18,325 bases of DNA. Source: Reyranella sp. (lineage in GTDB: Bacteria; Pseudomonadota; Alphaproteobacteria; Reyranellales; Reyranellaceae). Position 1 is the first letter of the stretch; every line of letters begins with the position of its first letter. Positions 1-8,207 of the stretch are shown here, piece by piece. The position numbers and the translations under genes were made by a program. Below the pieces are notes generated by a model. That model made no database searches, was not told the DNA's origin, and was given only the letters and a program-made list of their open reading frames with translations. The stretch lies in assembly GCA_016780605.1 (NCBI GenBank), contig JADHLS010000016.1, positions 1 through 18,325 on the forward strand, given 5' to 3'.

Positions 1-2
1 CG

Positions 3-461
3 CAGGCCCTGCAGGAGATGATCCATCCCGATGTCGGACGCTTCCGGCTGGGCACCGACCTCGAGACCGATCTCTCCGATCTGCCGCTCGACGAGCCGAT
101 CCCGCCCGAGCGCCTGCCCAAGAGCGCCAACCAGCACAAGGCGTTCTTCGACGGCATCATGAAGATCATCCGCGAGGAGAATCCGACCTTGCGGCAGCTC
201 TACCTGCGCTACGAGCGCGGCCGCAAGACGATCAAGGGCACACCCCAGCGTATCGCCGACGTGATGGAAGAATGGTTCGCCATGGGCGCCGCCGACGGCT
301 TCATGATGCAGTTCGCCACCCTGCCCGACGGCCTCGAGGATTTCGTGCGACTGGTGGTGCCGGAGCTGCAGCGGCGTGGGCTGTTCCGCACCGGCTACAC
401 CGGCACGACGTTGCGCGAGCATCTCGGCCTGACGCGGCCGGCCAATCGGCACGCGGCGTAG
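3..461 (+). CDS. NtaA/SnaA/DszA-type flavin-dependent monooxygenase, C-terminal part (partial)
   Basis: The reading frame is open from the left edge, so this is the last 152 codons of a longer gene; the ATG at 18 is internal. The end reads VVPELQRRGLFRTGYTGTTL then REHLGL. This is the characteristic C-terminus of the two-component, FMNH2-dependent monooxygenase subgroup of the luciferase-like (LLM) superfamily (nitrilotriacetate, dibenzothiophene sulfone and pristinamycin oxygenases). The preceding GTPQRIADVMEEWFAMGAADGF is the usual segment before the last barrel strand. Members are about 430-460 residues and use reduced flavin from a separate reductase, which is not seen here. The complete paralogue at 11418-12725 ends with the similar VPELQRRGLARKAY, so the window holds two members of this subgroup. 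The substrate is unknown. Family assignment is firm; function beyond that is inference. Confidence 0.88.
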   Translation, partial: QALQEMIHPDVGRFRLGTDLETDLSDLPLDEPIPPERLPKSANQHKAFFDGIMKIIREENPTLRQLYLRYERGRKTIKGTPQRIADVMEEWFAMGAADGFMMQFATLPDGLEDFVRLVVPELQRRGLFRTGYTGTTLREHLGLTRPANRHAA

Positions 462-496
462 AGGCCGGCTGGTATCTTTCTTGCTAGCGTTTTGTC

Positions 497-667
497 ATGG
501 CGCGGTTCGACCTGCACGAGTGGCCGCTCACCCTTCTGGCTGCGGCATTGCTCGCGGCAAGCCTGTGGTTGCAGGCCGTGCCGGTACAGCACACTACATC
601 CGTGGATACGGCCGTCTGCGAGAAGCCCGGCCTTGCGGCGATGGCCCTCGCCCTGTCGCTTCACTGA
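497..667 (+). CDS. Possible small single-pass membrane protein (56 aa)
   Basis: An ATG-initiated frame of 56 codons fills the space between the monooxygenase end and the convergent acyl-CoA synthetase gene. The protein begins MARFDLHEWPLTLLAAALLA, giving a polar N-terminus and then a hydrophobic stretch (about residues 10-27) long enough for one membrane segment. A tail with a single Cys follows (TAVCEKPGLAAM). No good Shine-Dalgarno precedes the ATG (upstream GCGTTTTGTC), and I recognise no family. Favouring it: the coherent hydrophobic profile and a stop just before the neighbouring gene's end. Against it: weak initiation signal, short length, and the high frequency of open frames in GC-rich DNA. 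A longer overlapping frame from the TTG at 492 looks less protein-like. Confidence 0.3.
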   Translation: MARFDLHEWPLTLLAAALLAASLWLQAVPVQHTTSVDTAVCEKPGLAAMALALSLH

Positions 668-673
668 GTTCCC

Positions 674-2785
674 TCACCGGCCGCCGGCGACGAACAGCGC
701 GTCGACGATGCGCACGTCACCCGAGCCCTTGCGAATCAGGACGGGGTTGAGGTCGCACTCCGGCACCAGGTCGCAGAAGTCGGCGGCAAGCGCGGACAGG
801 CTGGCGATCAGGCCGGCCAGCGGCGCCGTATTGGTGACCGGGATGAGATTGCGATAGCCGCCCAGCGTCTTGCCAAGCCGAGTCGACGCCAGCATCGCGC
901 CCGCCTCCGCCGTCGTCACCGGGCTGAGGCTCAGCGCCTTGTCGGCTTCGAGCTCGACCAGGACGCCGCCCGAGCCCACGATCGTCAGCGCGCCGTACGG
1001 CGGCGCCGCCTGGTAGCCGACCATCGCCTGCAGGCAATCGACCAGCTCCTCCTGCAGCTCGTAGCCATCGATCACGGCGCCGGGAACCTTCTCACGGACG
1101 TTGCGCTCGATCAGCGCCACAGCAGCGCGCAGCCCGGCCTCGTTCTCGATGCCGAGCTGGACCGCGCCGACGTCCGAGCGATGCGGCACGTCGGCCGACA
1201 TCACCTTGACCACCAGCGGATAGCCGATCTTGCGTGCCGCGATCACCGCCTCATCGGCCGAGCGGGCCACCGCCGACTTCACGACCGGGATGCCGTAGCT
1301 GTCGAGCAGGCGGCCGACCAGCGGCCGCGGCAGCGAGCCTCGAAGCGCAGCGATCTCACGTTGCAGGCTCGCGCGCTCGGGCGTGATACGGCGATCGGCC
1401 AGCCGACGCGCATCCAGCCGCCGCGCCGACCAGTCGACCATGCACTTCACGGCGGCAAGGCCCGGCCGCAAGCCGCGCAAGGCCGGCACGCCGGTACCCT
1501 CCAGGCAGGCGAGCAACCGCTCGCTCATGATCTCCGCCGTCGGCGAGACGACGACGATCGGCTTGTCGGTGGCGCGGCTCAGCTCGGCAATCGTCGTCAG
1601 GTGGCCGGTGTAGTTGCGATGGCTGGTGGCCGGCAGCGAGGCCTGCATGTCCTGCAGGACGACACCGACGCCCACTTCCTCGGCCGTCATCACAGCGGTC
1701 ATGCCGGCCAGCGCCGCGCCCTGCTGGCGGCCGACGCTCTGCCCGATATCGACGGGGTTCTGGCCCGGCAGCCCAGGCAGCGCAGCACGCACGCCCGCCG
1801 CCGTCGCCTCGGAGAAGATGGCCAGCGGCAGGTCGACCTGATCGCAGATATCGCAGGCGAGCGCGGTCTCGCCGCCGGAGATGCCCATCAACGCCAGGGC
1901 CCCGCGCCGCGGGCGCTTGGTGCAAACGGCCAAGGCCTCGAGAGTCGCGATCAACTCCTCGTAGTCGCCGACCACGGGAATGCCGTAGCGGGCGACGAAG
2001 CCGGCAAACGCATCGTCGTTGCGGATCAGGGCGCCTGTGTGGGCCAGCGTCGCCCGCGCGCCGGTGGCCGAGCGGCCGACCTTGAGCATGACCAGCGACT
2101 TGCCCGCGGCGTGCACCCGATCGACGGCATCGGCGAAGCGATCGGCGTCCTGGATCGATTCCAGGATCAGCCCGATCGCCGACGTGTCGGGATCGCCGGC
2201 CAGCCACTGCAGATAGTCCGAGCCGGTGACGCGGAATTCGCTGCCGATGGTGACGACCTTGGAGAAGCCGGCGGTGCTGGAATTGATCACCGAGATCGCC
2301 GCCGACCCCGACTGCGCGATCAGAGCGACCGGTCCCTTGCGGACCCGCGAGGTGATGCCGCCGGTGTAGATCGGCGTTGCGTCGGAGAGATTGATCAGGC
2401 CCATGCAATTGGGGCCATGCATCAGGATACGGCTGCCGCTCACCAGCTGCCGCAGCTCGGCCTCCTGCTCCGGCGAGAAACCGGCGGTGTTGACGATGGC
2501 GGTACGCACGCCGCGGCGGTCGAGCCGGCGCACCGCGTCGGCGACACCGGCTGCCGGCACCGAGGCCAGCGCCACGTCGACGCCGTCCGGCAGGGCCTCG
2601 ATCGAGGGCACCGCCGGGCGTCCGGCGATCTCGGCGGCCTCGCCATGCACCGGGATGACCGTGCCGGCAAAGCCGTAGTTGGCGAGGTTGTCGAGCGCCA
2701 CGTTGCCCAGGGTCTGGCGCCTGGGCGACGCGCCGATCACCGCGATGGTCCGCGGCCGGATCAACGCGTCCATGAGCGTATCCAT
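674..2785 (-). CDS. Acyl-CoA synthetase, NDP-forming (acetyl-CoA synthetase/ligase family, fused alpha-beta, 703 aa)
   Basis: This is a single-chain ADP-forming acyl-CoA synthetase that interconverts acyl-CoA plus ADP and Pi with acid, CoA and ATP in the cytoplasm. The N-terminal CoA-binding Rossmann domain starts at about residue 6 (IRPRTIAVIGAS). The succinyl-CoA-synthetase-like flavodoxin domain holds HGPNCMG (123-129) and AQSGSAA (157-163). The phosphorylated catalytic histidine is His249 in LAHTGAL. The C-terminal ATP-grasp part begins near 486 (RPLVGRLLDSYGIPVVKS), with the second conserved histidine at 535 in VPHRSDVGAV, as in the beta-subunit swinging loop. Length of about 700 is normal for the fused form. 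It is the last gene of the transporter operon, 17 nt after the binding-protein stop. The start is taken at 2785; a second ATG four codons in is also possible. The acyl substrate is unknown; linkage suggests a product of the imported solute. Confidence 0.93.
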   Translation of the reverse strand: MDTLMDALIRPRTIAVIGASPRRQTLGNVALDNLANYGFAGTVIPVHGEAAEIAGRPAVPSIEALPDGVDVALASVPAAGVADAVRRLDRRGVRTAIVNTAGFSPEQEAELRQLVSGSRILMHGPNCMGLINLSDATPIYTGGITSRVRKGPVALIAQSGSAAISVINSSTAGFSKVVTIGSEFRVTGSDYLQWLAGDPDTSAIGLILESIQDADRFADAVDRVHAAGKSLVMLKVGRSATGARATLAHTGALIRNDDAFAGFVARYGIPVVGDYEELIATLEALAVCTKRPRRGALALMGISGGETALACDICDQVDLPLAIFSEATAAGVRAALPGLPGQNPVDIGQSVGRQQGAALAGMTAVMTAEEVGVGVVLQDMQASLPATSHRNYTGHLTTIAELSRATDKPIVVVSPTAEIMSERLLACLEGTGVPALRGLRPGLAAVKCMVDWSARRLDARRLADRRITPERASLQREIAALRGSLPRPLVGRLLDSYGIPVVKSAVARSADEAVIAARKIGYPLVVKVMSADVPHRSDVGAVQLGIENEAGLRAAVALIERNVREKVPGAVIDGYELQEELVDCLQAMVGYQAAPPYGALTIVGSGGVLVELEADKALSLSPVTTAEAGAMLASTRLGKTLGGYRNLIPVTNTAPLAGLIASLSALAADFCDLVPECDLNPVLIRKGSGDVRIVDALFVAGGR

Positions 2786-2802
2786 GATGCCGGTGCCGTC
2801 CG

Positions 2803-4407
2803 CTATTTCACCCAGACGTTCGACATGCTGGGGTTGCCGTTGAAGGCGAGGTCCAGCTCCTCGTCGATGCCGCCGAAGCGGCTCGAGATTGCGAAGAACT
2901 TCCTGGCGTTGGTCAAGGTCAGGTGCGGCATGTCGCGGGCGACGATCTCTTCATACTGCTTGTACCATTGGCGGCGCTCCGGCGTCGGCACTGCCGCCGC
3001 CTTGGCGGCGATGGCGTCGAGCTCGGGGTTGCAGTAGCCGGTTGGATTGACGTAGGGCACGTTACTGGTGTTGCACAGGAAGGAGCGGTCGACGCCGAAC
3101 AGCGGATCGGTGCGCGCCGTCAGCGACACCATCGAGACGTCGAAGTTGCGCTCCTTGAACACCTTGTTGGTCCACAGCTGGCCCTCGAGCAGGCTGAGCT
3201 TGACCTCGATGCCGATCGCCCGCCAGTTGGCCGCGATCAGCTGCGCCGCCGGCTCGGCGTAGAAGGCGTCGGCGTTGACGGCGGCGGTGAGATCCAGCGA
3301 GAAGCGCTTGCCATCCTTGAGGGCAAAGCCTGCCTCGTCGAGCATCTTGCCGGCCCTCACGGGGTCGAAGGCGAACTGCTTGTTGTAGTCGACCGACGGG
3401 TCGGTGAGCATGGTGAACTGCTCGGGGATCGCGTTCATCGCCGGGAACGCCAGCCCCTGGTAGACATCCTTCGAGATCCGCTCGCGATCGATCGCCACCA
3501 GGAGGGCCTGGCGGACCAGCGGCTTGGCAAGCATGTCGCGGGTGATGTTGATGTCGAGCGACAGCCGTTCCGCCGCGTTGACCTTGATCTCGCGCACATC
3601 GAAGGCGTGCTTGGCCTTGGCCTGCTCGATGGCGCGGCCGACCTGGGGCAGCGCCGGCCGTAGCACGTCGATCTCGCCGCGATAGAGGGCGTTCTGCTGC
3701 TGCTGCACGTTGGGGATGAACACCGCGACCACCGAGTCGAGATAGGGCCGCGGCTGGTCCCAGTAATGCTCATTGCGGGTGAAGGTGATGCCGCGCCCCT
3801 CCTCCCACTTCACGAACTTGTACGGCCCCATGCCGACCGGCGCGCGGTTGGCTGGATTGGTCGGGATGTCGGTGCCGTCATAGACGTGCTTGGGCATCAA
3901 CGGGAAGACTTCCTTGTCGAACCCTTCCAGCGCCGCCGACTGCGGTTCCTTCAAGCGGACGACGAAGGTGTTGGCGTCCGGCGTCTCGACCCGATCGATG
4001 TTCGGCAGCACCTTGACCAGGTAGGTGTTGTACTGGCCGAACGACTTCAGCGTGAAGGCGACGTCTTCTGAGGAGAAGGGATGGCCGTCCGACCATTTGA
4101 GGTTGGGCCTGAGGTGGAAGGTATAGACCTTGCCGTCCTCGGAGATGTCCCACGAGCTGGCGATCTGCGGCTTCTTGGCCCCCGTCTTGTCGTACTTGTA
4201 GAGACCGCTCGCCCACAGGTCGGCGATGATCAGCGGCGTCACCGCCGAGGTGAGCTGCGTGTTGAGGGTGGCGCCCGCCACGCTCACGCCGACGATCGCC
4301 GTGCCGCCGCGCTTGGGCGCCGCCTGCGCCGCGGCCGGTCCCGCATCGACGCCGAACAGCGCCAGGATCGAGGCCGCTGCCACACACCACTTCACAATCC
4401 CGCTCAT
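2803..4407 (-). CDS. ABC transporter family-5 periplasmic solute-binding protein (DppA/OppA-like, 534 aa)
   Basis: This is a periplasmic receptor that delivers solute to the permease encoded upstream. A Sec signal peptide is clear: MSGIVKWC, a hydrophobic core to about residue 20, and AAAQA before APKRGG (cleavage near 28). The mature protein has the family-5 pattern. ASSWDISEDGKVYTFHLRPN and LKWSDGHPFSSEDVAFTLKS are the hallmark N-terminal motifs, and the GMGPYKFVKWEEG and VRQALLVAIDRERISKDVY segments follow in the expected order. Length is typical. Start: ATG at 4407 with AAGGAG upstream; the ATG overlaps the preceding ATPase stop by four bases (ATGA), so translation is probably coupled. 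Family-5 proteins bind peptides, nickel, opines, sugars or other small molecules, and the ligand cannot be read from sequence. It is encoded after the membrane and ATPase genes, not first. Confidence 0.95.
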   Translation of the reverse strand: MSGIVKWCVAAASILALFGVDAGPAAAQAAPKRGGTAIVGVSVAGATLNTQLTSAVTPLIIADLWASGLYKYDKTGAKKPQIASSWDISEDGKVYTFHLRPNLKWSDGHPFSSEDVAFTLKSFGQYNTYLVKVLPNIDRVETPDANTFVVRLKEPQSAALEGFDKEVFPLMPKHVYDGTDIPTNPANRAPVGMGPYKFVKWEEGRGITFTRNEHYWDQPRPYLDSVVAVFIPNVQQQQNALYRGEIDVLRPALPQVGRAIEQAKAKHAFDVREIKVNAAERLSLDINITRDMLAKPLVRQALLVAIDRERISKDVYQGLAFPAMNAIPEQFTMLTDPSVDYNKQFAFDPVRAGKMLDEAGFALKDGKRFSLDLTAAVNADAFYAEPAAQLIAANWRAIGIEVKLSLLEGQLWTNKVFKERNFDVSMVSLTARTDPLFGVDRSFLCNTSNVPYVNPTGYCNPELDAIAAKAAAVPTPERRQWYKQYEEIVARDMPHLTLTNARKFFAISSRFGGIDEELDLAFNGNPSMSNVWVK

Positions 4408-5282
4408 TGCGGCGCTCCTTGCAGATTTGACGGCGATATTGGCCCACTGGCGCGCGCGTCGTCCACGGCACGCCGCCGCGCGCGGGCGATATGCGGATCG
4501 GCGACCAGCTTGGCCGCCAGCAGGGAACGCGTGTAGTCGTTCGACGGGTTGCCCAGCACCTGCCGCGTCGGCCCGGCCTCGACGATCCTGCCGAGATACA
4601 TGACGATTACCCGGTCGGAGATCGCATCGACGACATTGAGATCATGGCTGATCAGCACAAGCCCGAGATTGCGCGTGGCCTTGAGGCTGACCAGCAGATC
4701 CAGGATCTGCGCCTGGACCGACATGTCGAGGCTCGAGAGCGGCTCGTCGGCGATGATCAGGCGGGGACGCACCGCCATCGCCCGCGCGATCGCGATGCGC
4801 TGCTGCTGGCCGCCCGAGAGCTGGTGGGGATAGCGGTCGCGGAACTGTGCCGCGTCCAGGCCGACCGACGCCAGCAACGAGCCGATCTCGGCATCGAGCG
4901 TGTCGCGCGTTGCGAGCTTGTGGCGGCGCAACACATGCGACAGCGTAGACTCGACGCGCATGCGCGGATTGAGCGACGAGGCGGGATCCTGGAAGACCGG
5001 CTGGACCGCCTTGCGGAAGGTCGCCCAATCGGCCGAGGTGAAGGACTCGACCCGCTGCCCCTGGTACTCGACCGTGCCCGCCGTCGGCCGGGCGAGCCCC
5101 AGCAGGATGCGCGCCAGCGTGCTCTTGCCGGAGCCGGATTCGCCCACGATCGCCAGGGTCTCGCCCTCATGGACATCGAGATCGACGGCATCGACCGCGC
5201 GTTTGGGCGCGGCACCGCCGAACCAGCGGCGGCCGCCGAAGCTCTTAACGATGGCGCGCGCGGAGAGGATTGGCACGCTCAT
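4404..5282 (-). CDS. ABC transporter ATP-binding protein, DppF/OppF-like (292 aa)
   Basis: This is the second ATPase of the peptide-type importer, at the cytoplasmic face. Walker A is GESGSGKST (47-55), the Q-loop is Q98 in VFQDPASSLNPR, the signature is LSGGQQQR (155-162), Walker B is LIIADE (175-180) and the switch His is H213 in ISHD. VFQDPASSLNPR and PLSSLDMSVQAQILDL are typical of the DppF/OppF side. The frame is open further upstream, but homology starts at [18 protein letters not shown] therefore take ATG 5282, whose ATGA overlaps the stop of the other ATPase. The C-terminus continues with an Arg-rich tail (IARARRRAVDDARA) and lacks the usual oligo-HPY motif (RCP...C). Pairing with the preceding ATPase indicates a heterodimer. 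Confidence 0.94.
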   Translation of the reverse strand: MSVPILSARAIVKSFGGRRWFGGAAPKRAVDAVDLDVHEGETLAIVGESGSGKSTLARILLGLARPTAGTVEYQGQRVESFTSADWATFRKAVQPVFQDPASSLNPRMRVESTLSHVLRRHKLATRDTLDAEIGSLLASVGLDAAQFRDRYPHQLSGGQQQRIAIARAMAVRPRLIIADEPLSSLDMSVQAQILDLLVSLKATRNLGLVLISHDLNVVDAISDRVIVMYLGRIVEAGPTRQVLGNPSNDYTRSLLAAKLVADPHIARARRRAVDDARASGPISPSNLQGAPQ

Positions 5283-6103
5283 CGGGACGACGGCTCCCCG
5301 AGCGCCTTGGTCTGATGCAGCCGGCGAGCCGCGGCGAGCAGGCTCGCGGTGTAGGCATTCTGCGGCGCGTCGAACAGGGCGAACACGTCGGCCGCCTCGA
5401 CGATCTTGCCGCCATGCATGACATAGACCCGGTCGCACAGCTCCGCGACCATGCCGAGGTCGTGGGTGATGATCAGCATCGCGAGGTTGCGCTCCTGGTT
5501 CAGCCGGCGCAGCGTCTGGATCACTTGGTACTGCACCGTGGCGTCGAGCGCGGTCGTCGGCTCGTCGGCGATCAGGATCTGCGGATCGGGCGCGAGCGCC
5601 ATGGCAATCAGGACGCGCTGGCGCATGCCGCCCGAGAGCTCGTGCGGGTAGAGCCGCAGGATGCGCGCCGGGTCATCGAGGCCGACCTGTCGCAGCAGCT
5701 CCGCCGAGCGCTTGCGCACCGCCTGCGCGCTCGGCAGATGGCGCAGGGCCTCGGCGATCTGGCGGTCGATACGCAGCGTCGGGTTGAGATAGGACAGCGG
5801 ATCCTGGAACACCATCGACAGGCCGCGATGGCGGCGCAGCGCGCGAATCCTGTCGGCGGTCATCGCCAGGACATCCTCGCCGCAGAAGCGGACCTCGCCA
5901 GACAGCTCTGCGATCGCCACGTTGGGCAGCAGCCGCGCCATCGCCCGCCCCAGCGTGCTCTTGCCCGAGCCCGATTCGCCCACCAGGCCGACACACTGCC
6001 CGGCCTGGACGTCGAGGTCGACGCCGTCGACCGCCTTCACGACACGGCCGTGCACGCGCAGGTGCACCTTGACGTCGCGGGCGCTCAGCAATGGCGTGTC
6101 CAC
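5279..6103 (-). CDS. ABC transporter ATP-binding protein, DppD/OppD-like (274 aa)
   Basis: This is the first ATPase of the importer. Walker A is GESGSGKST (42-50), the Q-loop is at Q100 ([12 protein letters not shown]), the signature is LSGGMRQR (156-163), Walker B is ILIADE (176-181) and the switch His is H214 in [24 protein letters not shown] is the standard DppD pattern. The open frame extends far upstream, but the start is best set at the GTG at 6103. It is preceded by GAGGAG seven bases away and is followed at once by family homology ([11 protein letters not shown]). That ribosome-binding site overlaps the stop codon of the dppC-like gene. The protein is short for DppD (usually about 320-330) because the C-terminal cysteine-containing oligo-HPY segment is missing. 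Confidence 0.94.
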   Translation of the reverse strand: MDTPLLSARDVKVHLRVHGRVVKAVDGVDLDVQAGQCVGLVGESGSGKSTLGRAMARLLPNVAIAELSGEVRFCGEDVLAMTADRIRALRRHRGLSMVFQDPLSYLNPTLRIDRQIAEALRHLPSAQAVRKRSAELLRQVGLDDPARILRLYPHELSGGMRQRVLIAMALAPDPQILIADEPTTALDATVQYQVIQTLRRLNQERNLAMLIITHDLGMVAELCDRVYVMHGGKIVEAADVFALFDAPQNAYTASLLAAARRLHQTKALGEPSSR

Positions 6104-6114
6104 GGCGCCGCTCC

Positions 6115-7026
6115 TCAGCCGTCGAGCTTCGGCGGCACGGCCGAAGCCCGGGGATTGAACATCTCGGTGACGCCGTCGGCGAACAGGTTGAAGCCCAGCA
6201 CGGCAATGCAGATCGCCATGCCGGGAAACACGCTCATCCACCACGCCAGCTCGAGGAATTCCTGGCCGCGGTTCAGCATCTCGCCCCAGCTCGGCACGGC
6301 GGGATCGGACAGGCCGAGGAAGCCGAGGCCGGCCTCGATCAGGATCGCCGTGCTGGCGTCGAGAGCGACCTGGACGATCACGGTCGGCAACGCGTTGGGC
6401 AGGATCTCGCGGAAGATCACGTGGCCGGTCGACAGGCCGGCCGCCCGCGCCGCCAGCACGAACTCGCGCTCCGACAAGGTGATGAACTGGCCGTAGACCA
6501 GCCGCGCCTCGATCGGCCAGATCGCCAACGCGACGGCGGCGACCTGCAGCCAGAAGCTCGCGCCCAGGAGCGACACGCTGAACAGCACGATGATGATGGC
6601 GGGCAGGGTATGGAAGAGATCGGTGACGCGCAGCAGCACGGCGGCGAGCGGTCCGCGGAAGTAGCCGGCCAGCGCACCGATCGTGCCGCCGATCAGGAAC
6701 GCCATGGCCGCCGCGCAAAAGCCGATGGTGAGGGACGAACGGCCGGCAAAAAGCAGGACCGAGCGAACGTCGCGGCCGAGGCTGTCGGTGCCGAACGGAT
6801 GCTGCCACGATGGCGGCTGCAGCGACGGCGCGCCGATATCCGTCGGTCCGCTCGAGGCGAACCAGGGCGCGAAGATCGACAGCACCGAGATCGCGAGGAG
6901 GATGATCACGCCCGCGCCGCCGAAGCGCGTGGCGAACAGGCGCCGCACCAGGTCGAGCGGCACCGACATCCGCGACCGGCTTGCCGTCGGAGCAACCGGC
7001 ATCAGCACGCTGGGCTCTGCAGGCAT
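6115..7026 (-). CDS. ABC transporter permease, DppC/OppC-like (303 aa)
   Basis: This is an inner-membrane permease subunit. The first membrane span is at about residues 34-53 ([20 protein letters not shown]), followed by the DppC signature [20 protein letters not shown]. Further hydrophobic segments follow, and the cytoplasmic coupling loop is [25 protein letters not shown] (EAA loop). The end ([11 protein letters not shown]...[11 protein letters not shown]...[17 protein letters not shown]) is the usual OppC-type ending. The start is uncertain: I chose ATG 7026, preceded by a run of Gs (GGGGGG), over an in-frame GTG at 7044 that would add six residues and sits only four bases from the dppB-like stop. 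It pairs with the dppB-like product to form the channel. Confidence 0.94.
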   Translation of the reverse strand: MPAEPSVLMPVAPTASRSRMSVPLDLVRRLFATRFGGAGVIILLAISVLSIFAPWFASSGPTDIGAPSLQPPSWQHPFGTDSLGRDVRSVLLFAGRSSLTIGFCAAAMAFLIGGTIGALAGYFRGPLAAVLLRVTDLFHTLPAIIIVLFSVSLLGASFWLQVAAVALAIWPIEARLVYGQFITLSEREFVLAARAAGLSTGHVIFREILPNALPTVIVQVALDASTAILIEAGLGFLGLSDPAVPSWGEMLNRGQEFLELAWWMSVFPGMAICIAVLGFNLFADGVTEMFNPRASAVPPKLDG

Positions 7027-7048
7027 CCTGATCCCCCCCGCCACCCGG

Positions 7049-8026
7049 TCAGCGCGGCGCCGCGGCGACGCGGATCCGCGGATCGAGCCAGGCGTAGAGC
7101 AGGTCGACCACGATGTTCATCACCACCACCGAACAGGCGATCAGGATGACCACGCCCACGATCACCTGCGTGTCGCGGGCGCGCACCGCCTCGACCATCA
7201 GCGAGCCGACGCCGGGATAGGAGAAGACCGTCTCGAGCAGGACCGCGCCGCCCATCGCGGTGCCGAACGAGTAGCCCATCACGGTGATCACCGGCAGGAT
7301 GGAATTGCGCACCACGTGCCCCCTGATGATCTCGTGCCGCGACAGGCCTTTCTGTCGCGCCGTCACGATGTAGCCTTGCTCGAGCGTCTCGGCGACGCTG
7401 GCGCGCATGAAGCGGGCCACGCGCGTTGTTTCCAGGATGGTGTAGGTCGCAACCGGCAGCACCAGATAGGTCGCCCGTTCCAGCAGCCAGTCGACGCCCT
7501 CGGCGCGCGAGATCATCGGACCCATGCCCTGTGTCGGCAGCCAGCCGAGCTGGATCGAGAACACGATCACGAGCAGCTGGCCGACCCAGAAGGTCGGCAT
7601 GGCGTAGCCGATCAGCACCAGGCCCGACCACCCCCGGTCGACGCTGCGATGCGGCGTGACGGCGGAGTGGATGCCGATGGCAATGCCGATCAGGATGCCG
7701 AAGCCATAGCCGGCGCCGGCCAGCAGCAGGGTGCGCGGAAACCGTTCGGCCAGGATGTCGATGACCGGCCGGCGGTAGTTCATCGAATAGCCGAGGTCGC
7801 CGTGGACGACGTTGGACAGATAGCCAAACAGGCGGTCGAGGAACGGCTCGTTGAGGTGGAAGCGTTGCTCCAGCGCCGCGCGCAATGCCGGCGGCACCGG
7901 CATGTCGCCGACCATCGCCTGGACCGGATCGCCCGGAATGAGCTGAAGCAGGCAGAAGATGGCGATGACGACGCCGACCAGGAGCAGCAACGCCTGCGCC
8001 GCGTGTCCCGCGATATGCCGCACCAT
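7049..8026 (-). CDS. ABC transporter permease, DppB/OppB-like (325 aa)
   Basis: This is an inner-membrane permease and the first gene of the minus-strand operon. It starts with an N-terminal span (residues about 12-30), then LIPGDPVQAMVGD, the canonical DppB N-terminal motif (IPGDP). Next comes a periplasmic loop with GDLGYSMNYRRPV. The coupling loop is QGYIVTARQKGLSRHEIIRG (EAA-type), followed by VVRNSILPVITVMGYSFGTA. The end VVDLLYAWLDPRIRV is standard. I chose ATG 8026 because family homology begins at MVRHIAGHAAQALLLLVG and a GAGGGG lies about ten bases upstream; an earlier in-frame start at 8086 would add 20 unrelated residues. The stop is followed within 22 bases by the dppC-like start. 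Confidence 0.95.
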   Translation of the reverse strand: MVRHIAGHAAQALLLLVGVVIAIFCLLQLIPGDPVQAMVGDMPVPPALRAALEQRFHLNEPFLDRLFGYLSNVVHGDLGYSMNYRRPVIDILAERFPRTLLLAGAGYGFGILIGIAIGIHSAVTPHRSVDRGWSGLVLIGYAMPTFWVGQLLVIVFSIQLGWLPTQGMGPMISRAEGVDWLLERATYLVLPVATYTILETTRVARFMRASVAETLEQGYIVTARQKGLSRHEIIRGHVVRNSILPVITVMGYSFGTAMGGAVLLETVFSYPGVGSLMVEAVRARDTQVIVGVVILIACSVVVMNIVVDLLYAWLDPRIRVAAAPR

Positions 8027-8207
8027 CAGCTCACACCCCTCAAATCGCCCGCCCTTTTTCACAACGCGACGACAGCTGCTTCCCACGAAGCATCATAAGG
8101 ACATGCAATCGCCAAACCAAACACCGGACGAATAGACGCCCACATAGACGCCCATGGGCCGATATGCTGAGTTGCGGCGCAGCTCAATCGGTCAAAGGGG
8201 ATACGAC
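8027..8207. promoter_or_regulatory. Divergent control region between the transporter operon and the amidohydrolase gene
   Basis: These 181 bases separate divergently transcribed genes and must hold promoters for both. They are less GC-rich than the genes around them (for example CACGAAGCATCATAAGGA at 8085-8102). They contain a tandem repeat described separately and the ten bases AAACACCGGA (8119-8128), which recur upstream of the MFS gene at 9179-9188. I cannot place a confident -35/-10 pair. Divergent arrangement often reflects co-regulation, but no regulator gene lies in the window. Confidence 0.5.
8132..8154. repeat. Tandem direct repeat, two 11-bp copies at 12-bp period
   Basis: ATAGACGCCCA occurs exactly twice, at 8132-8142 and 8144-8154, separated by a single C. 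It ends 53 bases before the GTG start of the amidohydrolase gene. A period of 12 is near one helical turn, so the pair could be an operator bound by one dimeric regulator; that is inference. Confidence 0.6.

Noticed and set aside
1181..3037. 618-codon plus-strand frame opposite the acyl-CoA synthetase
   Set aside because: It lies antisense to a gene with clear catalytic motifs, is dominated by Arg, His, Asp and Gly as expected from reversed GC-rich codons, and matches no family.
5283..5438. N-terminal extension of the dppF-like ATPase to 5438
   Set aside because: The extra 52 residues overlap the end of the other ATPase and show no ABC homology; the ATGA-coupled ATG at 5282 fits better.
6104..6808. 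N-terminal extension of the dppD-like ATPase to 6808
   Set aside because: It runs out of frame through the dppC-like gene; the GTG at 6103 with GAGGAG and immediate family homology is the real start.
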